A stretch of 64,000 nucleotides of DNA from Alphaproteobacteria bacterium (lineage in GTDB: Bacteria; Myxococcota_A; UBA796; UBA2385). This document shows, piece by piece, positions 20,020-28,407 of the stretch. The DNA is taken from the NCBI GenBank assembly GCA_020632755.1, contig JACKEY010000015.1, positions 81,290 through 145,289 of the forward strand, read 5' to 3'. Each line of letters opens with the position of its first letter. The stretch's first letter is position 1. Under the pieces are notes generated by a model, which searched no databases, was not told the DNA's origin, and saw only the letters and a list, made by a program, of their open reading frames with translations. The position numbers and the translations under genes are program-made.

Positions 20020-22128
20020 ATGCGCAGCCGCTGGTACCACCCGCCCCGCATGCACACCCACCACGACGGGGAGCGCAGGGTCGGGTGGCTCGAGCTGTTC
20101 TACGACCTGGTCTTCGTCGCGGCGGCCATCCAGCTGGGGGACGCCCTGTCGGCCCAGGTGACGGCGACCCACAGCGTGCTGGGGCCGCTGTCGGCCTTCG
20201 GCGGCTACTTCACGATGCTGTTCTGGGCGTGGTCGGGCTTCACCTTCTACGCGAACCGCTACGAGCTGGACGACTTCGCCCACCGCGGGCTGGTCTTCCT
20301 GAACATGCTGTGCCTGGGCATCATGGCCATCGTGGCCCCGGCGGCCATGCAGGGCCACGGCACCGCCGGCTTCGCGGGCGCCCTGGCGATGGCCCAGAGC
20401 CTGGTCGCGCTGATGTACTGGCGATCCTGGCGCCAGGAACCCCGCGGGCGGGAGTGGTCGGCCTACACCGGCACCGTCACCTTCGCTTCGGCCGTGCTGT
20501 TCTGGGTGTCCGTCGCCGCGCCCGAGCCCTGGCGCTACGGCCTGTGGGCGGCCGGCATCCTGGTGTCGATGGGCACTGCGATGACCCGGCGCAGCGTCGA
20601 GCTGTACCGCAGCTTCCCCGTCGACATGGAGCACCTGGGCGAGCGCTTCGGGCTGCTCGTCATCATCGTGCTGGGCGAGTCCTTCGTGAAGGTCCTGTCC
20701 TACCTGTCGGGCAGCGGGCACGCGACCGAGCCGTCCTACATCGCGACCAGCCTGCTGCCGCTGCTCGTGACCTTCAACATCTGGTGGATCTACTTCGACG
20801 ACATCGCCGGCAACCCCGTCCGCGACAAGCTGGGGGCCGAGACCACCTGGATGGCCGGGCACCTGCCGCTCGCACTCGGCATCACGGCCATGGGGGTCGG
20901 GCTCAAGAAGCTGGTCGGCGTCGACTTCGAGGGCATCGCGCCGCTCGAGTACCGCATGCTGCTGGGCGTCGCGCTCGGCACCACCTTCGTGTCCGTCGCG
21001 CTCATCGACGCGGTCAGCGAGCGCGCCAACGCCGTGCTGTCCGACCGCATGCGCGTGGTCTCGCGGCTCGTCGCGGCCGCCCTGGTCGTGCTGGCGGCCG
21101 CCGTGGGCGACACCATGAGTGCGGGGGCCTTCGTCGCCACCGTCGTCGCCATCTGCCTGAGCCAGGTCGTCTTCGACGTGCTGATGGCCCCCTTCGAAGA
21201 GGGCGAGGAGGACCAGATCCGCGTCACCGGCACGGCGGTGCTGCAGCGCATGCGCGAGGTGACCGGCAGCGGCCAGGCCGACTCCGAGAAGATCCTGGCC
21301 GGCACGGTCCGGCTCAACGTGCCCGAGGGCATGCGCCAGGACCTGTACCTGTTCTTCATGGAGGGCCCCTGGTCGCAGCTGCTCATCGCGGCGGTGGCGG
21401 GCTTCTTCCTGACCAACCTGGGCTTCGCCGGGCTCTACATGCTGCAGCCCGACGCCATCGGCGGCCAGGGCGCCCAGGACTTCGGTGACGCCTTCGCCTT
21501 CAGCGTCCAGACGCTCACGACCATCGGCTACGGCGCCATGTCGCCGGGCAGCAGCTACGGCGACTTCCTGGTCGCCATCGAGTCGCTGGTCGGCATCCTG
21601 GGTGTCGCGGTCCTGACCGGCATCGTCTTCGCCAAGGCGTCCCGCCCCGTGTCGGGGGTGTTGTTCAGCGACGTGGCCGTGATCACGTCCTGGCGCGGCC
21701 AGCGCACCCTGATGGTGCGCGTCGGCAACGTGCACGGCCGCGACGTCGTCGACACCCGCATCCAGATCGCCGCCGTCCTGGACGAGGTCAGCGAAGAAGG
21801 CCACCACTTCGCCCGCAACCACTACCTGAAGCTCGTCAACGACCAGCTGCCCCTGTTCATCACCGCCTTCACCGCCATGCACGTCATCGACGAGCACAGC
21901 CCCCTGCACGGCCTGCAGGGCGAGGCCCTCGCCGCCCGCATGCGCCTGCTCATCGCCACCCTGCACGGCCACGACGCCCGCAACGGCAGCACCGTCAGCG
22001 GCCGCGGCATGTACCCGCCGGACCGGGTCTCCGACGGCTTCCACTTCGTCGATGCGTCCGGCGCGACGGAAGACGGCCGGCTGGTGATCGACTTCGCGAA
22101 GCTGAGCGCGGTGGAGGCGGATGGGTGA
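20020..22128 (+). CDS. Fusion of an LtrA-like membrane domain with a KirBac-type potassium channel
   Basis: 702 aa; the ATG at 20020 has GGAG five bases before it. Residues about 10-400 are an LtrA-like (low-temperature-requirement A) domain: the N-terminal signature RRVGWLELFYDLVFVAAAIQLG, about ten hydrophobic segments, HLGERFGLLVIIVLGES and WWIYFDD. A linker of about 50 residues follows. A prokaryotic inward-rectifier channel begins near 440: a slide helix and outer helix (EGPWSQLLIAAVAGFFLTN), pore FSVQTLTTIGYG (filter TIGYG, 501-505), an inner helix, then the Kir cytoplasmic sheet starting RPVSGVLFSDVAVI and TLMVRVGNVHGRDVV. One frame runs across the junction with no stop or internal start signal. 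The LtrA function is unknown; the Kir part should form a tetrameric K+ channel. I do not know of this pairing elsewhere. Confidence 0.93.
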   Translation: MRSRWYHPPRMHTHHDGERRVGWLELFYDLVFVAAAIQLGDALSAQVTATHSVLGPLSAFGGYFTMLFWAWSGFTFYANRYELDDFAHRGLVFLNMLCLGIMAIVAPAAMQGHGTAGFAGALAMAQSLVALMYWRSWRQEPRGREWSAYTGTVTFASAVLFWVSVAAPEPWRYGLWAAGILVSMGTAMTRRSVELYRSFPVDMEHLGERFGLLVIIVLGESFVKVLSYLSGSGHATEPSYIATSLLPLLVTFNIWWIYFDDIAGNPVRDKLGAETTWMAGHLPLALGITAMGVGLKKLVGVDFEGIAPLEYRMLLGVALGTTFVSVALIDAVSERANAVLSDRMRVVSRLVAAALVVLAAAVGDTMSAGAFVATVVAICLSQVVFDVLMAPFEEGEEDQIRVTGTAVLQRMREVTGSGQADSEKILAGTVRLNVPEGMRQDLYLFFMEGPWSQLLIAAVAGFFLTNLGFAGLYMLQPDAIGGQGAQDFGDAFAFSVQTLTTIGYGAMSPGSSYGDFLVAIESLVGILGVAVLTGIVFAKASRPVSGVLFSDVAVITSWRGQRTLMVRVGNVHGRDVVDTRIQIAAVLDEVSEEGHHFARNHYLKLVNDQLPLFITAFTAMHVIDEHSPLHGLQGEALAARMRLLIATLHGHDARNGSTVSGRGMYPPDRVSDGFHFVDASGATEDGRLVIDFAKLSAVEADG

Positions 22129-22140
22129 GCGAGGGGGCCG

Positions 22141-24420
22141 CTACTCGGCGCCGGCGCCTTCCGCCTCGAGCTTCTCCCGCTCCTTCCGGTCCCACAGGCT
22201 CTCGTACTCCTTCTTCTCCCCCGCGACGTGCTGCACGGTGCAGCGGTGGGAGGGCTTGGTGCCCGGGAGGAAGGGTGCGCCGATGAGCGGGCAGCTGCCG
22301 TTGCCGTAGCCGCCGGTCTCGCGGCAGATGGCGGTGCTCTCGATGGGGACCGCGCTCTCGAACTCGGTGTCCTTGGGCAGCCCCTGGTGCACGGCGCGCA
22401 TCCACCAGCCCCACAGGGGGGCGGCCAGGTCGCTGGCGCTCGCGCCGATGCGCACGGGCTGGTCGTAGCCGAGCCACAGGGCGCCGGTGTAGTCGGGGCT
22501 GCCGCCGACGAACCACAGGTCCTTCTCGCTGTCGGTGGTGCCGGTCTTGCCGATGGCGTTGCCGGTGAAGCCCGGGAAGCCCGCGCCGCCGCGACTGGCG
22601 CCGCCGGTGCCCTGGCGGATGACGCCGCGCATCAGCTCGCGGGTCAGCGCGGCGGCGTCGGCGGGCAGCACCTCTTCGCCCCAGCCCTTCGTCCGCAGGC
22701 GTGCACGGCCGCGGGCGTCGGTGACGGCGATCACGGGCCAGGCGCTGGCCAGGTGGCCCTCGCCGATGACGGTGGCGACGAAGCGGGCCATCTCCAGCGG
22801 CGTGGCTTCGCCCTGGCCCAGGGCCAGCCCGAGCTCGGCGGGCCAGGCGCGCGTGTCGAAGCCGAGCTTGCCGGCCAGCTCGATGAGCGCTTCCGGCCCG
22901 CCGGACTCCTGCAGCAAGGCGGCGGTGGCGATGTTCTGGGACCAGGCCAGGCCGTAGGCCAGGGTGGCGGTGTTCGTGTAGCCGCCGCCGACGTTGCGAG
23001 GGTTCCAGCCGTCGGTGTCGGGGAAGGGCGCCCGGTGGTTGCGGACGGCGTGGGCCGCGGTGATCGCCGGCTTGCCGTCGGGGCCGCGGCGGCTCAGCGC
23101 CAGGGCGTAGACCAGGGGCTTGAGCGCGCTGCCGGGCTGGCGCCTGGCCTGGGTGGCGCGGTTGAAGTCGGTGCTCAGCGCCTGCTCGCCGCCGTGCACG
23201 GCGACCAGGTAGCCGGTGCGGCTGTCGACGACGGCGCCGGCCGCCTGGAGCGGGCCGTCGCCGCGGCGGCCGACCTGCTTCTCCATGTAGGGCACGCGCT
23301 CGGCCAGCAAGGCGTCGCCCTGCTGTTGGGCGACGACGTCCAGGGCGGTCCACAGGTCGAGCCCGGCGCCGAACAGCACCTGGGGCTCGATGGCCTGTTC
23401 GGCCCAGACCCGCGTGGCCTGCAGGTAGGACGGCCAGCGGTCCTCGGGGCGGGCGTGGGGGGTGGCGGTCACGGGCTCGGCGCGGGCGGCGGCCACGTCC
23501 CAGCCGGCGGCTTCCATCCGGTCGAGCACCATGTCGCGGCGCTCCTTCGCCTTGTCCGGGAAGCGATCGGGGGCGAAGCGGCCGGGGGCGGGCAGGATGC
23601 CGGCCAGGGTCGCCGCCTGGGACAGGGTCAGGTCCCGCGGATGCACGCCGTAGTAGTGGAAGGCCGCGGCGTGGAAGCCGCAGATGCTGAAGCTGCCGTC
23701 CTGGCCCAGGTAGGGCGCGTCCAGGTAGACCTGCAGCACGCCTTCCTTGCCCAGGTGGGCGTCCAGGGCCATGGCGGCGGCGGCCTCGCGCAGCTTGCGG
23801 GTGAGCGCCTTCTCCTTGTCCTGGGACAGGTTGCGGACCACCTGCATCGTGATGGTGCTCGCCCCCTGCTTGTAGGAGCCGCCCTGGGCGTTGATCCAGG
23901 CGGCGCGGGCCAGGCCGCGGAAGTCGACGCCGGGGTGCTCGAAGAACTCCTCGTCCTCGGCGGCGATGATCGCGGCCAGCAGGTGGGTCGGCGCGTCTTC
24001 GATGGGCAGGTGGGTGCGGATCTCGGCGTCGGGGCCGATGAGCGCGCCGATGCGCACGGGCTCGAGCGCCAGCGGCCGGGTCCAGCCGTCGGTGCCGGGG
24101 GGCTGCAGCCCTTCGGGGAAGCGCCCGCCGCGGGGCACGACGACGCCGTCCTTCTCGCAGACCTGGCCGGGCGCGACGGCGGGGCAGGCGGCCTCGTAGC
24201 CGCGGGCCTTGGCGTGCATCACCAGCCGCTCGGCGGGCAGGTCGAGCGGCGCGGGCGCGGACCACACGGTCGCCGGGAAGGACCAGCCGGGGTGGCTGAC
24301 CTCGTGGGCCAGGTGCGCGTCGGCCATCGCGACGGTCTCGTCGCGGACCTCGACCCAGTGCGGGCGGACCAGCAGCACCGCCACGCTGGCCGCCACGAGC
24401 AGGGCGGTCAGCAGCCACAA
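22141..24420 (-). CDS. Class A penicillin-binding protein (transglycosylase/transpeptidase)
   Basis: 759 aa from a TTG at 24420, the only ordinary start before a stop 60 bases upstream. An Arg-rich stretch just upstream (RRLRQL) would make a normal cytoplasmic anchor, so the true start may be a rarer codon a little earlier. A single transmembrane helix is at about 1-18. The GT51 domain has EDEEFFEHPGVD (about 153-164) and QGASTITMQVVRN. The transpeptidase domain has Ser431 in GSALKPL, SQN in AWSQNIATAALL and Lys-Thr-Gly at 625-627. It polymerises and cross-links peptidoglycan in the periplasm. The C-terminal tail after the TP domain has Cys residues and a Glu/Lys-rich end. The gene follows the rhodanese gene on the same strand after 101 bases. 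Confidence 0.92.
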   Translation of the reverse strand: MWLLTALLVAASVAVLLVRPHWVEVRDETVAMADAHLAHEVSHPGWSFPATVWSAPAPLDLPAERLVMHAKARGYEAACPAVAPGQVCEKDGVVVPRGGRFPEGLQPPGTDGWTRPLALEPVRIGALIGPDAEIRTHLPIEDAPTHLLAAIIAAEDEEFFEHPGVDFRGLARAAWINAQGGSYKQGASTITMQVVRNLSQDKEKALTRKLREAAAAMALDAHLGKEGVLQVYLDAPYLGQDGSFSICGFHAAAFHYYGVHPRDLTLSQAATLAGILPAPGRFAPDRFPDKAKERRDMVLDRMEAAGWDVAAARAEPVTATPHARPEDRWPSYLQATRVWAEQAIEPQVLFGAGLDLWTALDVVAQQQGDALLAERVPYMEKQVGRRGDGPLQAAGAVVDSRTGYLVAVHGGEQALSTDFNRATQARRQPGSALKPLVYALALSRRGPDGKPAITAAHAVRNHRAPFPDTDGWNPRNVGGGYTNTATLAYGLAWSQNIATAALLQESGGPEALIELAGKLGFDTRAWPAELGLALGQGEATPLEMARFVATVIGEGHLASAWPVIAVTDARGRARLRTKGWGEEVLPADAAALTRELMRGVIRQGTGGASRGGAGFPGFTGNAIGKTGTTDSEKDLWFVGGSPDYTGALWLGYDQPVRIGASASDLAAPLWGWWMRAVHQGLPKDTEFESAVPIESTAICRETGGYGNGSCPLIGAPFLPGTKPSHRCTVQHVAGEKKEYESLWDRKEREKLEAEGAGAE

Positions 24421-24521
24421 GAGCTGGCGCAGGCGACGCGGGATGCAGGCACCGGGGGACGAAGGGGACGGGGAAGCCTACTCCGGCCCCGCGGTGACGG
24501 CGACGGACCCGCCCGGCCGGC

Positions 24522-24968
24522 CTACTGCTCGACGGCGTAGCCCGCGTCGATCCAGGCCATCGTGCCGCCCCGGACGTTGCTCGCCCGGGCGAAGCCGCTG
24601 CCCCGCAGCGTCTTGGTGGCGCTGCTGCTCCGGCTGCCGCTGCGGCAGATGACGTCGATGTCCTGGTCCTTGTAGGCGTCGAGCTCGGCGATGCGGGCCT
24701 CGAGCTCCTGCACCGGGATGTTCGTGGCCCCGGGCACGTGGCCCTCGGCGAACTCCTGGGGTGTGCGCACGTCCAGCACGAAGGTGCCGCCGGCGTCGAC
24801 CCGCTGCTTGAGCGTGGCCACGTCGAGCTCGCCAGCGCGGCCGCCGTCGGTCTTCACGACGTCGGCGTTCTCGTGCTCGGGGGCGGCGGCCGGGGTCGTC
24901 GCGGCGGCGTCGGGCTTGCTCGGCTCGGACGCGCCGCAGGCGAGCATCAGGGCGAAGAACAGGTGCAT
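24522..24968 (-). CDS. Rhodanese-domain lipoprotein
   Basis: 148 aa. The lipobox LMLAC puts the lipid-anchored Cys at residue 11. An Ala/Pro linker follows. The rhodanese domain covers about 45-148: LDVRTPQEFAEGHVPGATNIP, the active-site loop VICRSGSRSSSA with Cys108, and the C-terminal GGTMAWIDAGYAV. Rhodaneses transfer sulfane sulfur. A periplasmic lipid-anchored one is most likely a sulfur carrier or redox protein. It starts nine bases after the di-haem peroxidase gene and is surely in the same operon. Confidence 0.9.
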   Translation of the reverse strand: MHLFFALMLACGASEPSKPDAAATTPAAAPEHENADVVKTDGGRAGELDVATLKQRVDAGGTFVLDVRTPQEFAEGHVPGATNIPVQELEARIAELDAYKDQDIDVICRSGSRSSSATKTLRGSGFARASNVRGGTMAWIDAGYAVEQ

Positions 24969-24977
24969 GGCGGGGCC

Positions 24978-26114
24978 TCAGCTCGGGTCGGGGGCAGGGG
25001 TCTCGGGGCCGCTCGCGGGCAGCTCCGGCGTCGCAATGTACTCCGACGGCGGCAGCCGGCCGGTCAGCGAGGACAGGAAGGCGACGACGTCCTGGACCTG
25101 GGTCTCGTCGAGCTCCTTGCCGGTCTGGTGCCAGGCCATGCGCTGGACGGCTTCGTCCAGGGTCGCGATCGAGCCGTCGTGGAACCAGGGGCCGGTCTTC
25201 TCGGTGTTGCGCAGGCTCGGCACCTTGAACTTGTGCTTGTCGGCCTCGTCGCCGGTCACGTCCTGGCGGCCCAGGTCGGCGGTCTCGTAGGGGTGCACCA
25301 GGCCGAGCTTCTGGTACATGGTGCCGCCGAGCGCGGCGCCCTGGTGGCAGCTGTGGCAGCCGCTGTCCATGAAGACCTCGAGCCCGTGCTGCTGCTGGGC
25401 GTCCAGCGCCATCGCGTTGCCGGTCAGGAACTCGTCGAAGGGTCCCGGCGTGATGAGCTTGCGCTCGAAGGCGCCGATGGCGACGGCGGCGTTCTCGTAG
25501 GACACCGGGTCCGCGTCGCCCGGGAAGGCCGCAGCGAACAGCGGGGCGTAGCCGGGGATGGTCTTCAGCACGGCGGTGACCGAGCTTCCGTCGGCCATGG
25601 CCATCTCGACGGGGTTCACCATCGGGCCGCCGGCCTGCTCTTCGACGTCGGCGGCGCGGCCGTCCCAGAACTGCGCGAAGTGCAGCGCGGCGTTGTAGAC
25701 GGTCGGGCTGTTGCGACCGCCCAGCTGCGCCTTGTGGCCAGAGCTGGTGGGCTTGTTGTCGACGCCGTACTGGTCGAGCTGGTGGCAGCTGTTGCAGCTC
25801 ACGTCGTGGTTCTTCGACAGGCGCGTGTCGAAGTACAGCATGCGGCCCAGGTCGGTGCGGGCGGCCGACAGGTCGTTGTCGCCGGCCGGCGGGTCCAGCG
25901 GCAGGGGCTGGAAGATGCCAGCGGCCTTGGCCTGCAGGGCGGTCGCGGCGGCGTCGGCGGCCGGTGCGGCGGGCGAGGGCGCGTCGGGGGAGGTGGCGTC
26001 GGGCGCGGGCGAGGCCGGGTCGGTCTGGCAGCCAGCGGGCAGCGCGAGGGCGGCCACGGCCAGGACCGCGGCTCCGAAGGTGCGAGAGGAGGTGCGGGAG
26101 GAGGTGCGGATCAT
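24978..26114 (-). CDS. Di-haem cytochrome c peroxidase (CcpA/MauG family) lipoprotein
   Basis: 378 aa; ATG with GGAG upstream. The signal ends in LPAGC (Cys29), so it is probably a lipoprotein. Two c-type haem sites are present: CNSCH (107-111) and CHSCH (253-257). Family motifs include GRNSPTVYNAA, FWDGRAADVEEQA, KVPSLRNTEKTGPWFHDGS and a C-terminal LDETQVQDVVAFLSSLTG. These enzymes reduce peroxide in the periplasm with electrons from small cytochromes. A rhodanese lipoprotein follows directly, suggesting a joint envelope redox role. Confidence 0.94.
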   Translation of the reverse strand: MIRTSSRTSSRTFGAAVLAVAALALPAGCQTDPASPAPDATSPDAPSPAAPAADAAATALQAKAAGIFQPLPLDPPAGDNDLSAARTDLGRMLYFDTRLSKNHDVSCNSCHQLDQYGVDNKPTSSGHKAQLGGRNSPTVYNAALHFAQFWDGRAADVEEQAGGPMVNPVEMAMADGSSVTAVLKTIPGYAPLFAAAFPGDADPVSYENAAVAIGAFERKLITPGPFDEFLTGNAMALDAQQQHGLEVFMDSGCHSCHQGAALGGTMYQKLGLVHPYETADLGRQDVTGDEADKHKFKVPSLRNTEKTGPWFHDGSIATLDEAVQRMAWHQTGKELDETQVQDVVAFLSSLTGRLPPSEYIATPELPASGPETPAPDPS

Positions 26115-26271
26115 CGGTTCTCCAGGTCGAGCGGAGCGCTCGTCATGAGAACCGTTCTAAGAGGGTCGCGCGGCGGACCGTGCGCCCCTTTGCCGCACTG
26201 GACGGGGATCTGCGCCCAGTCGTCGCAGGTCGCCCGTCCGCCGGCCCGCGCCCTCCGCCGGGCCCGCCCGC

Positions 26272-28236
26272 TCAGGCCGAGGCGAGCTCGTCGGGGGTCA
26301 CGACCGCGCCGAACCGGGCCTTGAGCGCCTGCAGGCCGGCGCGCTGCTCGGCGTAGACCGACAGCAGCGCCTGGGGGAGGTTGTCCTCCTTGCGGTAGGC
26401 CTCCTCCTGCATGTCCAGCCGGGCCAGGATGTTGTCGACGTACAGCGAGAACTGCTTGTCGTAGACCTCGCGCGGGTACTCCTTGTCGATCAGCTCGGCG
26501 AACAGCCGCTTCAGATCGCCGTACTTCGGCAGGCGCCCGATGGGGCTGTCCAGGGTCTCGACCTCGTCGTGGGCCACCCGGTCGAGCCAGGACAGCCACA
26601 CCTTCACGTCGCGCTTCTCGCCCAGCAGCCCGTCGCCGCCGCCGCCGCGGCTCTCCCAGGTCAGGAAGTAGTTCAGGCCCGCCATGATCGGCCGCTGGTC
26701 GTCGCCGATCGCGTTGCTGTTGAAGAAGGCGAACTGCGAGCGCATGTAGTCGGCCAGGGGCCCGGGGATGAACGGCTCGTTGGCCCAGGGCTGGCGGCGC
26801 ACGGCCTGGCCGACGCCGATCTCTGTGGCGGTGGCCTTGGACACGATGCTCGCGCCGATGGCGACGCCGTGGTCGGGGTTCTTGGCCACCCACACGCTCG
26901 GCATGGTGTCGGCGTCGCGGCCGCTGTAGGTCACCACGCGGATCGGCACACCGGCGGGGTTCTCGGCTTCGTCGTGGCGGTAGTTGCCGATGGCCGTGCA
27001 GCGCACGGTGGCCCGGGCGTTGGGGTGGTTCATCGGCACGGACTTGCCGTTCTTGTCCTTCTTGCCGGTGAACCAGTCGCCCTGGAAGTTCTTGCCGTCG
27101 TCGGGCACGACCTCGCCGGAGCCTTCCCAGTAGGGCACGCCGTCGTGGACCAGCACGTTGCTGAAGATCACTTCTTCGCCGGGCTCGCGCAGCACCTGCA
27201 TCAGGAAGGGATCGCCGTCGCGGTTCACGTCCTGGACGATGCCGAAGATGCCGGCTTCGGGGTTCACGGCGCGCACGGTGCCGTCGTCGGCGATCCAGAT
27301 CTGCGCCAGGTCGTCGCCGATGAAGTCGGTGCCGGCCATGGCGGTCGTGGTCTTGCCGCAGCCGCTGGGGGCGGCGCCGACGAAGTAGGTCACGCGGCCG
27401 TGGGGGCCCTTCATGCCCGTGATGAACATGTGCTCGGACAGCTCGACGCCCGGCCGCCGGTAGGTCGCGTAGTCGACCGAGAAGCGGTGGTTGCCCTTCT
27501 TGAGCAGCAGCGTGTTGCCCGCGTAGGTGCAGTACATGCTGTAGGTGGTCTGCCAGGCGCGGTCCATGAACACCCGGGCCTTGGGCAGGTCCTCGGCGCG
27601 CCAGGGGCCCTCGCTGTGCACGTTCGTGTAGAACAGGCCGCGGCGGTCGACTTCCGCGTCGAACCGGTCGAAGGCGTTGCGGTACAGCAGGTCGGCGCTG
27701 TGGAAGACGTAGCTGCTGCTGCTGATCTCGATGGCCGGCGTGCTGGCGACGGCGCCGACCGGGCCGCGGCTGAAGAAGCCGACGAACATGGTCTTGCCGC
27801 GCATGATGCCCTTCATGTGCTCTGCGACGTAGGCGGACGCTTCGTCGCGGAGCTTCGTCTTGGCCATCACGGACGTCTTCTCGCCCGGGTTCACGATGTA
27901 GAAGGTGCGGTCGACGATCCGGCCCTGTTCTTCGGCCAGGTCGAAGTGGATCGTGTGCCCGTCGAGCGACAGGGGGGCTTCTTCGCCGAGCTCGACCGCC
28001 TTGCTGCGGATGAAGGCTGCGTCGGCGTCGGTGCCGCTGTCGACGAAGACGCTGTCCGGCTCGCACATGGCGACGGCGTTGGCGATCTTGAGGAGCGCCT
28101 CTTCGGTCCGGATGCGGGAGAGCTTCTCGAGCTCGCTCGGGGCGAGGCGATCGGCGAGGAGCGCGCGGGCGTCGCCGATGGAGGAGATGCCGCCGCTGGC
28201 GGAGAGGATGTCGATGCCCTTCTTGAGCTCGAGCAT
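26272..28236 (-). CDS. pckG: Phosphoenolpyruvate carboxykinase (GTP), divergent
   Basis: 654 aa from the ATG at 28236 with CTGGAG upstream; a further in-frame upstream ATG adds only Arg/Ser-rich sequence. GTP-type PEPCK signatures are MKGIMRGKTMFVGFFSRGPVG, the P-loop FVGAAPSGCGKTTTAM (Lys295), FIGDDLAQIWI, VRAVNPEAGIFGI, VPYWEG and HPNARATVRC. The family usually has FPSACGKT in the P-loop and is about 600-620 residues, so this is a diverged, slightly longer member. The enzyme converts oxaloacetate to PEP at the start of gluconeogenesis. A 28-bp near-palindrome lies about 136-163 bases upstream of the start. Confidence 0.93.
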   Translation of the reverse strand: MLELKKGIDILSASGGISSIGDARALLADRLAPSELEKLSRIRTEEALLKIANAVAMCEPDSVFVDSGTDADAAFIRSKAVELGEEAPLSLDGHTIHFDLAEEQGRIVDRTFYIVNPGEKTSVMAKTKLRDEASAYVAEHMKGIMRGKTMFVGFFSRGPVGAVASTPAIEISSSSYVFHSADLLYRNAFDRFDAEVDRRGLFYTNVHSEGPWRAEDLPKARVFMDRAWQTTYSMYCTYAGNTLLLKKGNHRFSVDYATYRRPGVELSEHMFITGMKGPHGRVTYFVGAAPSGCGKTTTAMAGTDFIGDDLAQIWIADDGTVRAVNPEAGIFGIVQDVNRDGDPFLMQVLREPGEEVIFSNVLVHDGVPYWEGSGEVVPDDGKNFQGDWFTGKKDKNGKSVPMNHPNARATVRCTAIGNYRHDEAENPAGVPIRVVTYSGRDADTMPSVWVAKNPDHGVAIGASIVSKATATEIGVGQAVRRQPWANEPFIPGPLADYMRSQFAFFNSNAIGDDQRPIMAGLNYFLTWESRGGGGDGLLGEKRDVKVWLSWLDRVAHDEVETLDSPIGRLPKYGDLKRLFAELIDKEYPREVYDKQFSLYVDNILARLDMQEEAYRKEDNLPQALLSVYAEQRAGLQALKARFGAVVTPDELASA

Positions 28237-28371
28237 GGGGGCTCCAGGGGAGGGGGAGGCGGGTCCGCTAACAGGGGGGCCAGCGCGCCCCCATGGGGTG
28301 CGACGTGACGTTCCCGTGGCACACGAGGATGCCCTGGTGGACAGCCTTTCCGCAATGGATTCCGGGGCCCG

Positions 28372-28399
28372 ATCCGTGTCTCTGTACAGAGTCACGGAT
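28372..28399. promoter_or_regulatory. 28-bp near-perfect palindrome upstream of pckG
   Basis: ATCCGTG-T-CTCTGTACAGAG-T-CACGGAT is symmetric except for two opposed T residues. Its 12-base core CTCTGTACAGAG is a perfect palindrome. It is more A/T-rich than its surroundings. It sits between the rlmD-like stop (28408) and the pckG start (28236) and could be a dimeric repressor or activator site for pckG. It lies about nine bases beyond the rlmD-like stop, so it could also act as a hairpin in that transcript, though no T-tract follows. Confidence 0.6.
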
Positions 28400-28407
28400 G
28401 TCCGATC

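Noticed and set aside
13462..22044. Open frames of over 2,600 codons on both strands here
   Set aside because: They run antisense or out of frame to the kinase, ATPase and channel genes, are Arg/Pro/Ala/Gly-rich, and cross several genes with good motifs. They are by-products of high G+C content.
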